NCBI RefSeq assembly: GCF_022376445.1
Contig: NW_025954990.1
Span: 62,001 to 126,000, forward strand
DNA length: 64,000 nucleotides
From: Fomitopsis serialis
Taxonomy: Eukaryota; Basidiomycota; Agaricomycetes; Polyporales; Fomitopsidaceae
Direction: 5' to 3'
This document shows positions 11,612 to 23,450 of this stretch, piece after piece. Each line of letters starts with the position of its first letter. Positions within the stretch are counted from its first letter, which is position 1. A program made the position numbers and the translations under genes. The notes under the pieces are model-generated. The model did not search any database. It was given only the letters and a program-made list of their open reading frames with translations, and was not told where the DNA came from.

Positions 11612-13319
11612 ATGACCGACTCTCAGTCTCGTCAGCAGGAGCCTGCTGTGCTTTGGAACTCCAAACGAGTGAGTCACCATTATCTTGCCGTTGAATGTGC
11701 CGTAGACACTGTGACTCCTGACTCGGAATGGCTCAGTGTATGCAGCGGTACTATGATCCATCATTGGAGTCTTCTGTCGAGCCCGGCTGCTACTATCTTA
11801 GTAGTATCGTCTGACCTCACGGTTGAGTCATTGCACTGTGACCTGGGCTGTTAAGTAACACGCCTTCGAGTTTCAGCGTCTGACGAGGGCTTGGGCATTG
11901 TTCTATTATCTGTGACAATGCCGTTTCCACAGGCATCTCGTTACTATCGTCTCCCGTGACATCACTGCTGAACTGATCATGTTATGAATTCAACCAGCAT
12001 ATTGTCACCGAGGAGGATTCATTCAATAAGGATATGTCCATCATTATAAGGCACATTTTGAAAGAGCCCGTCCAGGAATCTCCATTGTACGGCCTATACG
12101 GCAGTATCATTTCGACTTCAACAGCAACTATCAAGTATCCTGGACATCCAATCATTGTAACTCCTCAGGCCCTCTTTGGCGGCACAGGAAGTGCTCCTGG
12201 CTCGGGTCAATCAAGGACCGGTAGTGGGATAGGCAGGGAACACCGGATACCTGACTTCGCCCGCACGCTCTTGTTCGGCACGAACGACAATCTTCAAGTC
12301 GGTCCCAGTTCCGACGCCGCCGTTCAAGATGTCACTAGGACAGAATATCCTGTTGACTGTTGGGAGTTGAAGCGTCTGGCTCTCGAGCAAGGCGTCAACT
12401 GGTGGGATAAAGACGCTCAAACACAAGCTTACATGAACATCAAGACATATCTTCCTCAATTGCACGAAACAGCAATTGCTATCCTAGATCAATATCCCCA
12501 TATCAGCAAGATACCTTATTTGCTTATATGTGGTATATACTTCTCAGCTTTTGAGTTCAAACGCCCGCCGGCGGTACAGTCGCGCCCTCCTACCACTCCC
12601 CATCCCGGTAACACGGATGCCGTCCTTCCTGTGACACCGGCAGGGCCTTCTGGAGTGAGGTTGTTGGATGAAAATCTCGCTTTCAATCAGGCCAGCGAAG
12701 CTATCCAACGTGCTCGTGATGAAGTACGGATCTCCTTGCCTGACGTCAAGCAGCTAAATGCTTGTGCGGTTAACTTGAAGTTCAGTAACGATGCCCTCGG
12801 TGATGATCTTACACTCAGCAAAGAATTTCTGCATGCAATCTATGAACCGATGAAGACCTTGGGAACCGAGCTTGGCCTGGAAATGGTTCAGCAGCCGAGT
12901 TGGTTTGACAGTGGTGAGAATGCCCAGGTTCGGGAACCGTCACCCGAGGTAAGAGCCAGACCCCGCTTGTTGCAACATGATATCAATGATATGTCGTCCT
13001 CTTTCAGGAGATCGAGTACATCCGTGACATGCTCAAAAAAAGCCTCACACTGCACATGGATGAAGCTGCAGCTGCGATGAGGGGATCTTTGGCGGTACCA
13101 GGAGCTACCGGGCAAACACCCCAACGCAAGGGCCTAACGGCCCTCACGACACCCTCCACAACAGAAGGCTCTCCATATAAGGCTCGTTCAGAGAACACCC
13201 CCGCGGCAGATGATGAACCGGACTCTCCGAGTCAAAAACCTGCGTTGCGGCAGCAAGTCCGAAGAACAGTTCGTCAAAATGCCGGCCGTATAAACAGAAC
13301 ACTCACATCCGGTATGTAA
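11612..13319 (+). CDS. Possible PD-(D/E)XK-fold protein, function unknown
   Basis: Exons 11612-11668, 11998-12948 and 13008-13319 join in frame to 1320 nt, giving 439 residues. The last intron (12949-13007) is a normal gtaaga...ttcag; the first is 329 nt, unusually long, and may hide a small exon. Residues about 85-160 of the product contain HRIPDFARTLLF, then DCWELKR and a DAQTQAYMN helix. The order D ... E-x-K ... Q matches the PD-(D/E)XK nuclease superfamily core seen in many uncharacterised basidiomycete proteins; whether it cuts DNA is not known. The middle is Pro-rich (PPAVQSRPPTTPHPG) and the tail is Ser/Thr/Arg-rich and probably disordered. A TATA box lies 111 bp upstream. Alternative: an unrelated basidiomycete-specific protein in which the motif is fortuitous. 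Confidence 0.6.
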
Positions 13320-13956
13320 CACCCCGATTGGAGATAACTAAGGCTAGATGCCGGAATATGGGATGTATGGCATTGATATGTCTTGACCCATCGCGTTGTT
13401 GTGCTTAGCTTGAGCGAATATAACAATGCCCATTTAGAGCTAGGCTGAAAACACGTTAGCTGTCAAAGCTCGATGACCATGAGCAGCGGTATTGGTACTA
13501 CACCTGTGTGATGCCTACGCACACGACCTGGTGGGAGTCCCACATGTTGAAAAGATGTGACATTTCGCACTTGAGGTGATGCGAAGTACTTTGAAGGGCA
13601 CGTGTGGGTATGCCCAGCGGAGCGGAAAGAATATTTGAACGACATCAGATGCATATATAAACTAATCGAGAGACCAGGTCGCCAGCGACGTGCTCAATGA
13701 GCCAATCCTACACATGAATGATAGGCCGACCTTCTGCGTGCGGAGAGGCATGACGACCTCAAAATTTCAATCCCCAGGCCACAACTGCCTGGTTCACAGC
13801 GGCGATGATGATATCGAGTGCAGCCGTTTGAGGTTTGCGGCTGGACAACATTAATCTTAAGAGATAGGCCCGTAACTAGCGAAGTACGCAACGCGCTACT
13901 TGTGATGTTCCTCTGGCTGATCGTATTACTGGATCATTGTCGTTGCGCTTGCTACA
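13320..13956. other. Convergent intergenic region
   Basis: This 637-bp gap lies between two convergent genes. No coding potential with splice support, RNA gene or repeat was seen. Confidence 0.45.
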
Positions 13957-16900
13957 TCACGTACCTAACATGCCACCTTCAACGTCAAGCGTATGCCCGA
14001 CTCCACCCTTCTCAAGACTGCGTCGATCGGAGGCTTTGCCAGCAAGCTTGCGCGGCTCAAGCTTGAAGCGCTGCTTCGCCTTCTCAGAGCGTTTCCTTAG
14101 ACGCTCCTTGCACCGTATGCAAAGGCTGCCATTGTGGTTGGCAGATAGCGGTCGGTGACACTTCTGGTTGCTACACATCTGCTGGACGACCCCCAATTAG
14201 TGATGATGTCTAGTTCGCGTTCGTCTGGGACGCACCGCTTGGACTGCTGCATCGATATCATGCAGACCACTCGATTTGTTCGACACGTCAGCAGCAACCT
14301 CACCGTCGGCAGGTGGAACCGCCGGACTCCGCACCGGCGGCGAAGTTGGCTGATCAACCGAGCTGCTAGTACTCGGGGCCGGCTGCTTGCCTGCAAAGAA
14401 CATGCCCTCGCCCTCCAGGGGACGCTTGCGCCGCAAGGCCGACGGTATAGACGATGCTCGATTGTGCGGCTCGCCGGTCTTCGCGGAGAACGTCGCATAG
14501 TGCGGTGCGGGCGGACCCCCATTCGATGTGGCGCCCTGTTGCCGTACGTTCTGTGACTCTGCTGCATAGTCTGTGCGAGAGACGAAATCCGCGGAGACGG
14601 AATACGTTCCTTGCACTGGGGGTGGCGGCGAGGCATTCGTAGGATATGGTGGAGGTCCGTACGGTGGTTGGGCGTACGGTGGCAGGGGCGGATATGCGTA
14701 AGGCTGTGAGTAGGGTGCGTACGGCGGCTGATATCCATAGGGCGGCGGAGGATACTGGTAATGCGGACCATAATGGCTATACGGGTACGGGGGTTGACCG
14801 CCGTATGGTTGCATGCCGTACGGGGGCACATAGTATGGAGGGTACGGAGCGGCAGGCGGAGGTGCATCGATAGGATATGGTGGGAGCGGATGCACTTCAT
14901 GTATGGCTGGAGGTGCAGGTTGAATTGGCGGTGGAAGCACCGGGGCAGAAGGCGCAGAAGCCAGAACGCCAGCGGTACTAGTCGATGCCTCAGCGTTGAT
15001 TTGCACAGGAGCATTGGACGTGCTAGCTGTACTGTTCTGGACCTTCCGCTTCTTCCGGGGAGCCGCAGCGGTGCTCTCAACCTGAGCAGATTTTGAAGCT
15101 ATCTCCTCAGCTGAGACGATCTGAAAAGGGCGCGTGGATGCAACAGCCGCTGGAAGAGGGCTCGCAGCGGGAGGCACGACCTCTGTAGGCAGCACATCGG
15201 CGAGCGGCAGAGGGTCCGCGGATGACTCTGATGGCGGAGCTTGTTGGACGATTGACGGAGGTGGGGACTTCGTAACCAGATGGCATCATGACAGTGAGAG
15301 ACCACTCTATCCCGTTCATCTCAGAACATACCTTAGGTGGCAGCAACGGCGCCATGAACACCAATCCTGCGGCCTGCGATTCGCCCGGTGACAAGTTTAC
15401 ATCACTTGCTTGTTGCTCCACCTCGGATGCAGCACCAGTTCCACCGGATTCAGGCTGAACAGCGACTGGTTCAGCCACCTTCTTCTTTTTCTTCTTCTTC
15501 TTGGGCTTCTTCGGTGGGTCGCCGCCTGTCCCGCCGGTCGTCTGCCCATCGCCTCCAACTGGCTCTTGACCGGCTCCATCAGCTGAAGATTCCCCAGCAT
15601 CCTTCGACTTCCGGGGCGCCCGCGGCGGCGGAGTGGTGATCACCCCGCTATCTCTCAGAGCCTTTTCCCGGCGATGCGCCCGGTCCCTCGCCCGACAGAC
15701 ATCACACATCCGCCATGGGTTCGTCGGCGCCAGTAGATTGAAACAAGCTTTGATAGAGCAAACATGGTTCGTCCGTCGCATTCCTCGCGCAGCAGGCGGG
15801 AAGCCAGTCCCGGGTGTGCCCTCATTATCATACGAAGCGCCAGGCTCCTCGTCTAGTTCCGACCCGCCATCGAGCACAGACTCTGGCGACGCTTCGTTTT
15901 CGTTGTGACCGACGGAGACCATCCAGTGATTGAAGGCGGCGGCCTTGACCTCCTTATCACGCACGCGCTTGAGCTTGCTGTGATGCCTGTTCTGCAGACG
16001 GTGCCGATCGCACCGGAGATACTGGTAGTCACTGGGTAGTATCTCGCGGCAATGCGAGACGGTGCACATCCGGGCAGGGCGGGGCGCACTCGGACCCGCG
16101 TCGTCATCGATATCTGCGCCCTGGGGCGTCTGCATGCGGGTCGTCCCGTCAGCTTGCCATTCGTGCCATTCAGACTCGGTCAGATCCGGCAGCGGCTGTG
16201 TAGACAGAAATGAGCACACGGACGCCAGATCATGTGTGGAAATGTGCGACTGACAGGTAGCCCTACCTGGGCTCTGTGTTGGTCCTCATCGTCGCGCACT
16301 TGTTGCAGTTCAGCGACGGCTATCCGCTTCTCGTGCTTCCATTTGGCGCGTTTGGTGATCCCGTAGTTGCGGTAGCGGTCCCTGCATGGCTCGCACATCT
16401 TGAAGAATGAGCTGCCAGCCACGAGGGCCTTGCAGCCTTTGATTGAACAGAGTCGAGGAGGAGTCGACTCATCCTGCCCATCAGATGGATGATCGAATAT
16501 CGCGGTACTCAACGTCGCTAGGGGGATCTGCATGCCAGTCTGAAGGTTCATCGGAGACAGATGATGTGAGAAGGGAGCAGAGCTTGGGGACCCATCCGAT
16601 AGGGATGGAGAGCCTTGCTGTCGAACGTTGGTCGGGGCCCGCATGGGTGGATCGGATGAACCAGGGAGTGTGAGCGCGCCAGCAAGCGCAGACTCCTGCG
16701 AAAACAATGCCGGGTCAATGGCGGTGTGGTCCCAAGATTCGGGAGGAAAGCGGTAGGGCTCGGTAGCCTGGACACGAGAATGCGTTTAGAGATCGCGGAT
16801 TAGGGTACACGGTATCGCTCACGTCGGTGCGCTTTTCAGCCTCCTCTGAGTGTGCTGTTTGCGGAGCGTCTCGTCCATCCTCTTCGCCGTCGTCCGCGTC

Positions 16901-17239
16901 GTCCGGAGGCATCCATACGACAGGCTGTGCGCCCTGCGAGCCCAAGGCGGCCTTCTCCATCTTGCGTTTCGCGCGTTTCGTCATGGCGTAGATGCGATGG
17001 CGACCCCGACAGGCTTCGCACATCTTGTGCAAGTAATCTGACAAGAGAATGACCGTGCATCCCTTCACGGTACAATACCGTGGCGGGCCGACTGGGTGCG
17101 ACAGTGCGCTGCCTTGCGAAGCGACATCGGTTTCGTCCTTGGATTGCACGACATTGGTGTGGTGAACGCTTGAAAAGAAGTCAGTCTGCTCGCGATAGTA
17201 GGACGCGCTCATATGGCCAGACGACTGACCCGACGCCAT
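13957..17239 (-). CDS. Large protein with five C-x4-C-x12-C-x2-C/H modules
   Basis: Five exons (16823-17239, 16267-16767, 15332-16195, 14236-15267, 13957-14181) join to 3039 nt, giving 1012 residues; every junction is GT-AG and in frame. Five copies of one short module occur: YCTVKGC...MCEACRGRHR, LCSIKGC...MCEPCRDRYR, MCTVSHC...RCDRHRLQNR, VCSIKAC...MCDVCRARDR and MCSNQKC...LCIRCKERLR. In all five the spacing is C-x4-C-x12-C-x2-[C/H], followed by a basic helix-like R-rich stretch. The fourth ligand of module 3 is His. This looks like a zinc-binding unit with a basic extension. Between modules 4 and 5 lie a Lys8 run, possibly nuclear, and a long Pro/Tyr/Gln/Gly region of repeated PPY-type units, likely disordered. 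I do not recognise a named family. A nuclear or nucleic-acid role is inference. Confidence 0.75.
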
Positions 17240-18061
17240 GGCCTTCCACTCGCACCGAGTCGACGACTGTGAACAAGCACTTCCTGGCGGAGTCGGAAAA
17301 CTGCGAGCCTTCCAGCGTCTCCGCTCAATCCCAGACTCGCAGTTGCATGCGCAGGGGATTACATAAGCTCATCTGGGACCGCGCTTCCTAAACAAGAGTC
17401 TGTAAAGAGACTCAGAGAGAGAAGGAGAAAATGGGTGTTCCTCGGCGAGATGGAGGTTGAGATCAAGGTGGGAATCCGGGTGGTTAGGAGGGATTGCGTC
17501 TTATATAGCCATCCCAATTCACGACTGCTCTGAGTGCTTTAGATTGACACATGTCGACTCAAAATTGAGAGGAGTTGAACTATTATGTAATACCTGTTCG
17601 AGCCACAATGCTACCTAAAGAGGAAGGAGACGCTAACCGAACTGCCTGGGGCACTTTTTGCAAGTGCAAGTGACGAAGAAGTTAAGTTTAACATGTTACA
17701 GAGGGTTCTGTAGTATGTCCTGATCATACAATAGCCGTATACACCCCATTACAAAGAAGCCGAGATTGTTTACACGCTGCGTGAACGTTAAGTACCGGTA
17801 CCGCTTAAGTATGGCAATTCAAACGTTGCTACCACTGAGGAATATCGGGCTCCATCTTGGTGTTCATAATAGTGTAGATAAATGCCAATACTTTCAATAC
17901 AGCGCTAATAGCGATGGACAAAGCCCCAAGCTAAACTCCAGCTCATACGTACAGTATCAGAAGACATACAAATCCGACTCGGAGTTCAGATCAAGAAATG
18001 CGCGCCACAGCAAGTGACGCGCGCCGGGCATCCAACCACCACACCTTTACTTCTTGCCTCT
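17240..18061. other. Divergent intergenic region (promoters)
   Basis: This 822-bp AT-richer gap separates the divergent starts of the five-module gene and the NFKBIL1-like gene. A TATA-like element sits at 17502-17507. Short ORFs here are not credible genes. Confidence 0.5.
17502..17507 (-). promoter_or_regulatory. TATA-like element for five-module gene
   Basis: tatata (minus strand reads ctatataag) lies about 263 bp before the ATG at 17239. Given the distance, a long leader or 5' intron would be required. Confidence 0.4.
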
Positions 18062-18862
18062 ATGTCTATGAACCATAATCACGCTGTCGACACTAATGAC
18101 CTCTCGAAAACGACGGCGGCAAGGTCGTCTGTCCCTCGGACAAAGGGCTACTTCGCGTTCCCGCCTACCGTAACTCCAGATGGACGCGTCGTCTTCACCT
18201 TCACGGTCAACGAGGACCCACAAACAGCGCATGAGCGCGAAGAACGAGCTGCGCGCGCAGTCGAGGCTGAGCGGCAGGAGCGTCTGAAGGAAGAGGCCTG
18301 GCAGGAAAAACTCCGGCGGGATGCCCAACAACGCGAAAAGCGTCGGGCGCAGGAACGCGCCGAGGCCCTCATCGGCGAGATGGACTGGGTGCGCAGCGGC
18401 GGTTCTCTGCGTGATGCGAATGGGCGCCTCGACAAGGTGCGCACGGAGCAACTACGCGAGGAGGTCCGAATCTTGGACGAAGACACACGACTTACGAAGT
18501 TGTGGGACAGCTACGAGACGCGATGGCGCGCCCTCCTCGCGACCACCGACCCCGTTACGTTCACGCATATCCCTTGGCCTCTGCCTGTTTTCCCCAAGGC
18601 CGTGGACGAGCTGGCTCCCGCCGCGATAGAGGAATTTCTGCTCGGACCATTGCGAGTGAGGAAGAACACAGTTACGAAGCGCGAGCGCATCCGCGCGTCT
18701 TTGCTGCGATGGCACCCCGACAAGATTTCCAATTTGTTGTCGAGGGTCATTGACGAGGATCAGGCGGTAGTGCGCGAAGGTGTCCATGTGGTCTTTCGCT
18801 GTCTGAAGGCTATGCAAGACTCGGATAGGCGGAATCCTGACATGACAGTCAGTTCGGCGTAG
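18062..18862 (+). CDS. NFKBIL1-like protein with basic coiled coil and J-like C-terminus
   Basis: A single exon of 801 nt, 266 residues. The start is the first ATG of the open frame (MSMNHNHAVD). Residues roughly 60-130 form a charged Glu/Arg coiled coil (HEREERAARAVEAERQ and onwards). The C-terminal third contains the IPWP block, TKRERIRASLLRWHPDKI, and a following helix with LSRVIDEDQAVVREGV. The RWHPDK element with its preceding basic helix and trailing 'RV...V..GV..V' helix matches the C-terminal region of NF-kappa-B inhibitor-like protein 1 homologs common in basidiomycetes. It is J-domain-like but lacks the usual HPD tripeptide context of a full DnaJ domain. The cellular role in fungi is not established. 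No intron is needed, which is unusual for this window. Confidence 0.65.
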   Translation: MSMNHNHAVDTNDLSKTTAARSSVPRTKGYFAFPPTVTPDGRVVFTFTVNEDPQTAHEREERAARAVEAERQERLKEEAWQEKLRRDAQQREKRRAQERAEALIGEMDWVRSGGSLRDANGRLDKVRTEQLREEVRILDEDTRLTKLWDSYETRWRALLATTDPVTFTHIPWPLPVFPKAVDELAPAAIEEFLLGPLRVRKNTVTKRERIRASLLRWHPDKISNLLSRVIDEDQAVVREGVHVVFRCLKAMQDSDRRNPDMTVSSA

Positions 18863-19187
18863 ACGGCGATGATCAGTTTCGTGCGGCCCCGGTCATTGAA
18901 ATCAGGTTGTGGTTGTCGGACGGTCTATCTGTGTCATACGTACTCGGACGGACGAAAGATTGTGTAGCAGTATGGCCCTCGATTGACAGTCGCCATGAGA
19001 GTTGTATCATGATACCATCGTTCACCCCAACTGTCAATGCGTACATAGGGTATCCTCGCCTTGTACCAACCTTGTGCTGTACAGATTTTTGTAGCGCGTG
19101 CATAGCTCCCTGATACCACAATTCGGAATAAGCCCCCTAGATCATTTCCACTGGTACAGAACACAGACACCCATATACACAGGTGCG
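18863..19187. other. Convergent intergenic region
   Basis: This 325-bp gap lies between convergent 3' ends of the NFKBIL1-like gene and the first zinc-finger gene. Nothing recognisable was found. Confidence 0.45.
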
Positions 19188-20492
19188 TCAGACCCAGCCT
19201 TCAAGTTGCCAATCGCGCCTCGCAGCGCAGTGGTCGCGCTGATGGCGAGTGAGCGAATCCGCGCGCCCGATCATGCACCGACAGTCCTCGCATCTCCTCT
19301 GCGTACTCTTGAGGTGCACGGACGCGACGTGTTTCGCAAAGCTGCTCAGGTCCAGCGCGCGCCCGCACCGTTCGGCGCCGTCGATCTCCCACTTGCAGTG
19401 TCCTCGCGCGCCACTCGCGCAGTCAGCGCGGGTGATGTCGTGGCAATCGTACAGGTGACGCTTCACCCCGGACGGACTGGAGTCGTCCAGCAGGACGTTG
19501 CATCCCTCCCACCGGCAGATGGGTGGAATCCGGAGTTCCGAGCCAGCGGGAGGCGGCGTTGGTGGCTCTGAGTCGACATAGTTGTTCTGATCCGCGGAAT
19601 AGTAGTGGTAGTTTGGCACACCGACACTTGGGTGGATCGATGTCTCCTCGAAGTTGCGACAGGTGGCACAGTAGCACCAAGTAGTCGAGCTGCCCCAAGG
19701 AGTTTGGTGGTCCATAGGCGCTCCAGCTAAGATGGGCATGCGGCCGTCAACATTGGTGGCACCAGTGTCCCAACTTGTTGACCCGTGTGGAAATTGATCA
19801 TACATGACGCCGGCTTCTCCGTATGCATGCCCTGCTACGCATAGCAGGCTATCTGACGACAACGTCATGTCCAGAGAGGGAGCGTAATGCTCATGATATC
19901 TGAATAGCGCGTGATGAGTTTAGGCCGAACTGTAGTAGGTCACGGAGTGTTACCTGAGCTCTGTGTAATTCCATTCGAGATCGTCTACTTGAGTTGTGGA
20001 GCACTGGTCGCTAAAAATGACAAGAGTCAACCACAGAGCTCTACTCGAGTATAAGGTGACATGAGCCAGCGAAATGTATGGACTTACTGTCCGTAGAATG
20101 AGTCATCGTATGCCGTGATCTCTCCGTATTGCGTTAAGTTATGACTATGCGGGACAGGTTAGATGGGTACGTCGCCGAAAACCTTTGGACAAGACTTACG
20201 AGTCTGTCGCCGGCAGATATGCCGCAACGGGCGCCAGTGGCGCAGTTGGTGGGCTTCTGAAGACAAAGGCAGAAACCACTTAGACTTAGACCACGTCCAG
20301 ATATATGTTGACCCGCGCTTACCCTGGCAAGTAGGGACTCATGCATGGAACTTGCGGTGCACTGTATGACACAGGGTGTCTCATTTCTCCGTACTCGGTA
20401 GCGACAAAGCGACGGGCTGTCGCATCGGTAGGATCAGACGTGAAAGGACGGGAGGTGTCCGCACTTCGACCGTCTCGGTCCCGAGTGTCCAT
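19188..20492 (-). CDS. Three-finger C2H2-type zinc-finger protein (cluster copy 1)
   Basis: Five exons (20323-20492, 20200-20256, 20088-20144, 19954-20010, 19188-19899) join to 1053 nt, giving 350 residues. Exons 2, 3 and 4 are each exactly 57 nt. The start is MDTRDRDGRS, with a TATA element 106 bp upstream. The long N-terminal half is Pro/Tyr/Asp-rich with no fold recognised. The C-terminal third carries three fingers: CRWEGC...LDDSSPSG...RHLYDCH; CKW...CGRALDLSSFAKHVASVH; and CEDCRC...DSLTRHQRDHC, the last ending in Cys (C2HC). This finger set recurs in four neighbouring genes. A sequence-specific DNA-binding regulator is the natural guess, but no target is known. It is the most divergent copy: finger 3 has GRADSL where the others have SRKDAL or SRGDAL. 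Confidence 0.8.
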
Positions 20493-20597
20493 GAGGAATA
20501 ACGGTGGGTTGATTATGCCGCAGAGTGGACTGGTGAATGGAATGCGAACTTCTTCGCGTTTTGGCGCTGCGTGAATAGGCTGCTCGGGAGGGCCAAC

Positions 20598-20605
20598 ATA
20601 TATAA
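20598..20605 (-). promoter_or_regulatory. TATA box of zinc-finger copy 1
   Basis: ttatatat reads on the minus strand 106 bp before the ATG at 20492. The position matches that in copies 4 and 5. Confidence 0.5.
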
Positions 20606-22396
20606 GTAGGACCCGAAGACGCTCGCCTGCTTGGATCAAGTTGTATATGCTTTCGAATGCTGCTTTTCGACAGCAGACTTTCCAGTGTAGGCGTCCTGTG
20701 CATTGTATCCGCATCTTCCTTTGTGGTGGGCGTTTGTGTGCAGTGCACCTATCGTGAGCGTATCGCCGACATCCTCATCCGATGCATCTCAGGTCGGCGG
20801 CTTCGTCCTACCGTCCCTGACAGTGAGTCGTCCCTGACAGTGAGTGATCTATCCGGTAGAAATGCGTCCCTCACCTCGGTCGCACTATCACTGAGCGAGA
20901 CGCACCGAGTTGACTGCATTATGACAGCCGGGGTGGCTGCGACAGTTCTACTTGGAGCAGGTCTGGATCTCGTCGTCGAAGAATAGGAAATCCGCCTTGG
21001 AGTAAGACTGTGTATTTCAACGGCTACCTGACGATCTTTTGGTGCGAATCAGTGTAAAATGCAAATGACCACACGAGCGAAAATAGACAGGGGCGCACGC
21101 AGACTGGCAGAGGTACGATGGAACAAGGGATGCGACAGGTGCGACGAAGTAGAGTGGCGACTCCCTCCACTGGCACAAGACAAAGATGTAGGGACAGAAC
21201 CGCACTGTCAACACCTCATGCGACAGCTACGCTTCTCCGGCGCTCAGCTAGCATTGTGCCTATGCGCATCGAAAGAATTGCGCCAATGACCTAGCTGCTG
21301 CTGTGGTTATGTTCCCCCTAAAATCGGGACAAAGCCCACCGTTCGCCTTCCTGGCGCGGTCATCAAGAGAGCTGGTCGGCTGGTATAAACATATTGGTGT
21401 TTATCCATCCAACCTTACCCATGGATGGATATGGAGGCGGAAACGTTGAGACCGAGTCGCAGCAGCCTGATACTGCATAATGATAACGGCTTGAGGCTTA
21501 GCAAGGTAGCAACACGACAGATCGATGCTTGACCACGCTAGCACATTGCCCCACAGCTCCCAAAACACTCGCGATTGCATTAGTTCTCAGCAGTGAATAT
21601 AAGGAATGAGATCACTTACTAGAGAGTATGTCGATGACCAATATAATTCGGTTCCCGTACAGCGCTCAAGAACCGCACGACGTGATTTGATTGGTATGTA
21701 GCTGTGGCACTTCTTCGATGAATAGTGCATTGACTCTGCCATATCCAGTCGCAGGGTTCAGTATGTGGAGAAAAATGAAAGTAACGGGCAAAACACTGTA
21801 CCCGTCATTCCAACCATGTTCTCTGTCCCCTGTATCGAGCTGGGATTATCTACTAAAGTAGAAGGATCACATTGACTGTAGGGGTAAGGAAGCATCCGTA
21901 TGAGTGAGCAGCGTCAGTCTGCACGACGCGATTCGCCGGCTCGTCGTTGCGCCAATCTGCTGCGGCGTCGATGACTGTCAAGGCCGGCAGTCTACCTTGA
22001 CAGAAGATCTAGACACAGTATTGACGACGTTCAGAGACATGGCGAATCAACTTGCCTGTGCATTGGCTGCGCTCTGATTGTATGACTTTAGGGATGTGAT
22101 GATCAGCGTTAAACCGAGGACAACGCTTTGTGGGTTACTTACCCGACAACCTAGGCTGTGTCGTCCTAAGCCTCACGCCTCACTCTGGACTCACTCCTCG
22201 AGAAAATACAACTATCGCTGGCCTGAACGGAGCACAGTTACCAGTCGGCGCGGCCGTATGCTTGTTTCATTGTTCAGAGTGAACTTGGCTAGTAGTTTAT
22301 CTGCAGATCGTTGTGGTGGCGCCGGATACAGATGATGGATTGACGAGACAACACTTACTACTAGTAGGGGAGCTCAAAATTAGAGTAAGCCTGCCT

Positions 22397-22431
22397 GTAA
22401 GCTCGTATCACAGCCTGTGATACGAGCTTAC
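22397..22431. repeat. Perfect 35-bp palindrome (17-bp arms, 1-nt centre)
   Basis: The arms gtaagctcgtatcacag and its exact reverse complement flank a single c. Partial copies of the gtaagc element continue outwards on both sides (gtaagcctgc at left, gcagcttac at right), so the structure is nested. It could be a cruciform, a paired binding site or a transposon scar. Confidence 0.85.
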
Positions 22432-23450
22432 GCCGCAGCTTACGAGGCAGCTTTAAAGTGTGTAAGTGGTCCTCCAGCCTTGGAGTAAGTACCTAGCTCT
22501 TGATCAACAATTCTGATGTCACCCTGCCGTGGCCTGCAGCCTGGGAACCTAGAAGCGATGCCGCTCTTGAACGAAAGGTGCGTCCTGGGCTTGAAACAGA
22601 CAGTAATCACTTCACAAGCGTTTTATGTTTGACTGCGACAAGACCGGATCATCACAAACAGAGTCCGGAAGTATGTCGTCGATACGATGTTGTCGGGGTG
22701 GTCGTTTGATGGGTGAAGATGAGCAAGACGCCACGTCTGAAGGTTGTATACATGGAAAGAACATTCAGGCCTGTATAAGATTACACTCATCATTTGAGAG
22801 AAGAAAAGAATGCTTGAACGCTGCTCGAGTCGGTTGAGGCTGAAGTGGAGGTGGTTGACAAATGGCCCTCGTAGGTCATGCATCATGATGTGATCTTGCG
22901 CGCGGGTCCTCGACCGCATCACATCTATCGACCTTCGGGTTGCTGACTTAGAGGACGACCAACAGCTCAGATGCAAGAATGAGTAGCAAAATCATGATAA
23001 GTAGGCAGATGAGAACGACAGCAAACGACGAACGTTAGCAGTACTCAGGCGCTTATCTAGATTCGGCAATAGCCGGTCTCCCCGCAAAACCTCCCAATCT
23101 GGGTCCCAGTCGGCCTATACTATGTAGCTAGTCCCTGCTGCTGCCACGACAGGATGATGCAGGATTGTTTGAGCAACGCTGGCCTCCCCATCTACTTGCC
23201 CAAGATACTGTCGAAGGAATCGCACGAGCTCGCCAAATCTTCTCAGATACTCGTGAAAAATGTACAATTGTCTCTTCAATCTGATGGCGAAGGAGTCGAG
23301 TATGGCGATCTTTTAAAGCTGTAAGTTTCGCCTGAAGCAAATGGACTGTACCTGTACGCTCCAAGACTCAACTGTGTTTTCCTCAACCAGGAAAGCATAC
23401 TGCAATATGGGCGGACAATGCGCAGACGCCTGGACGGCTATGTTCCAAAC

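Noticed and set aside
20657..20986. 109-codon plus-strand ORF with a hydrophobic start
   Set aside because: It lies just upstream of zinc-finger copy 1 and overlaps its promoter; no family resemblance or splice support.
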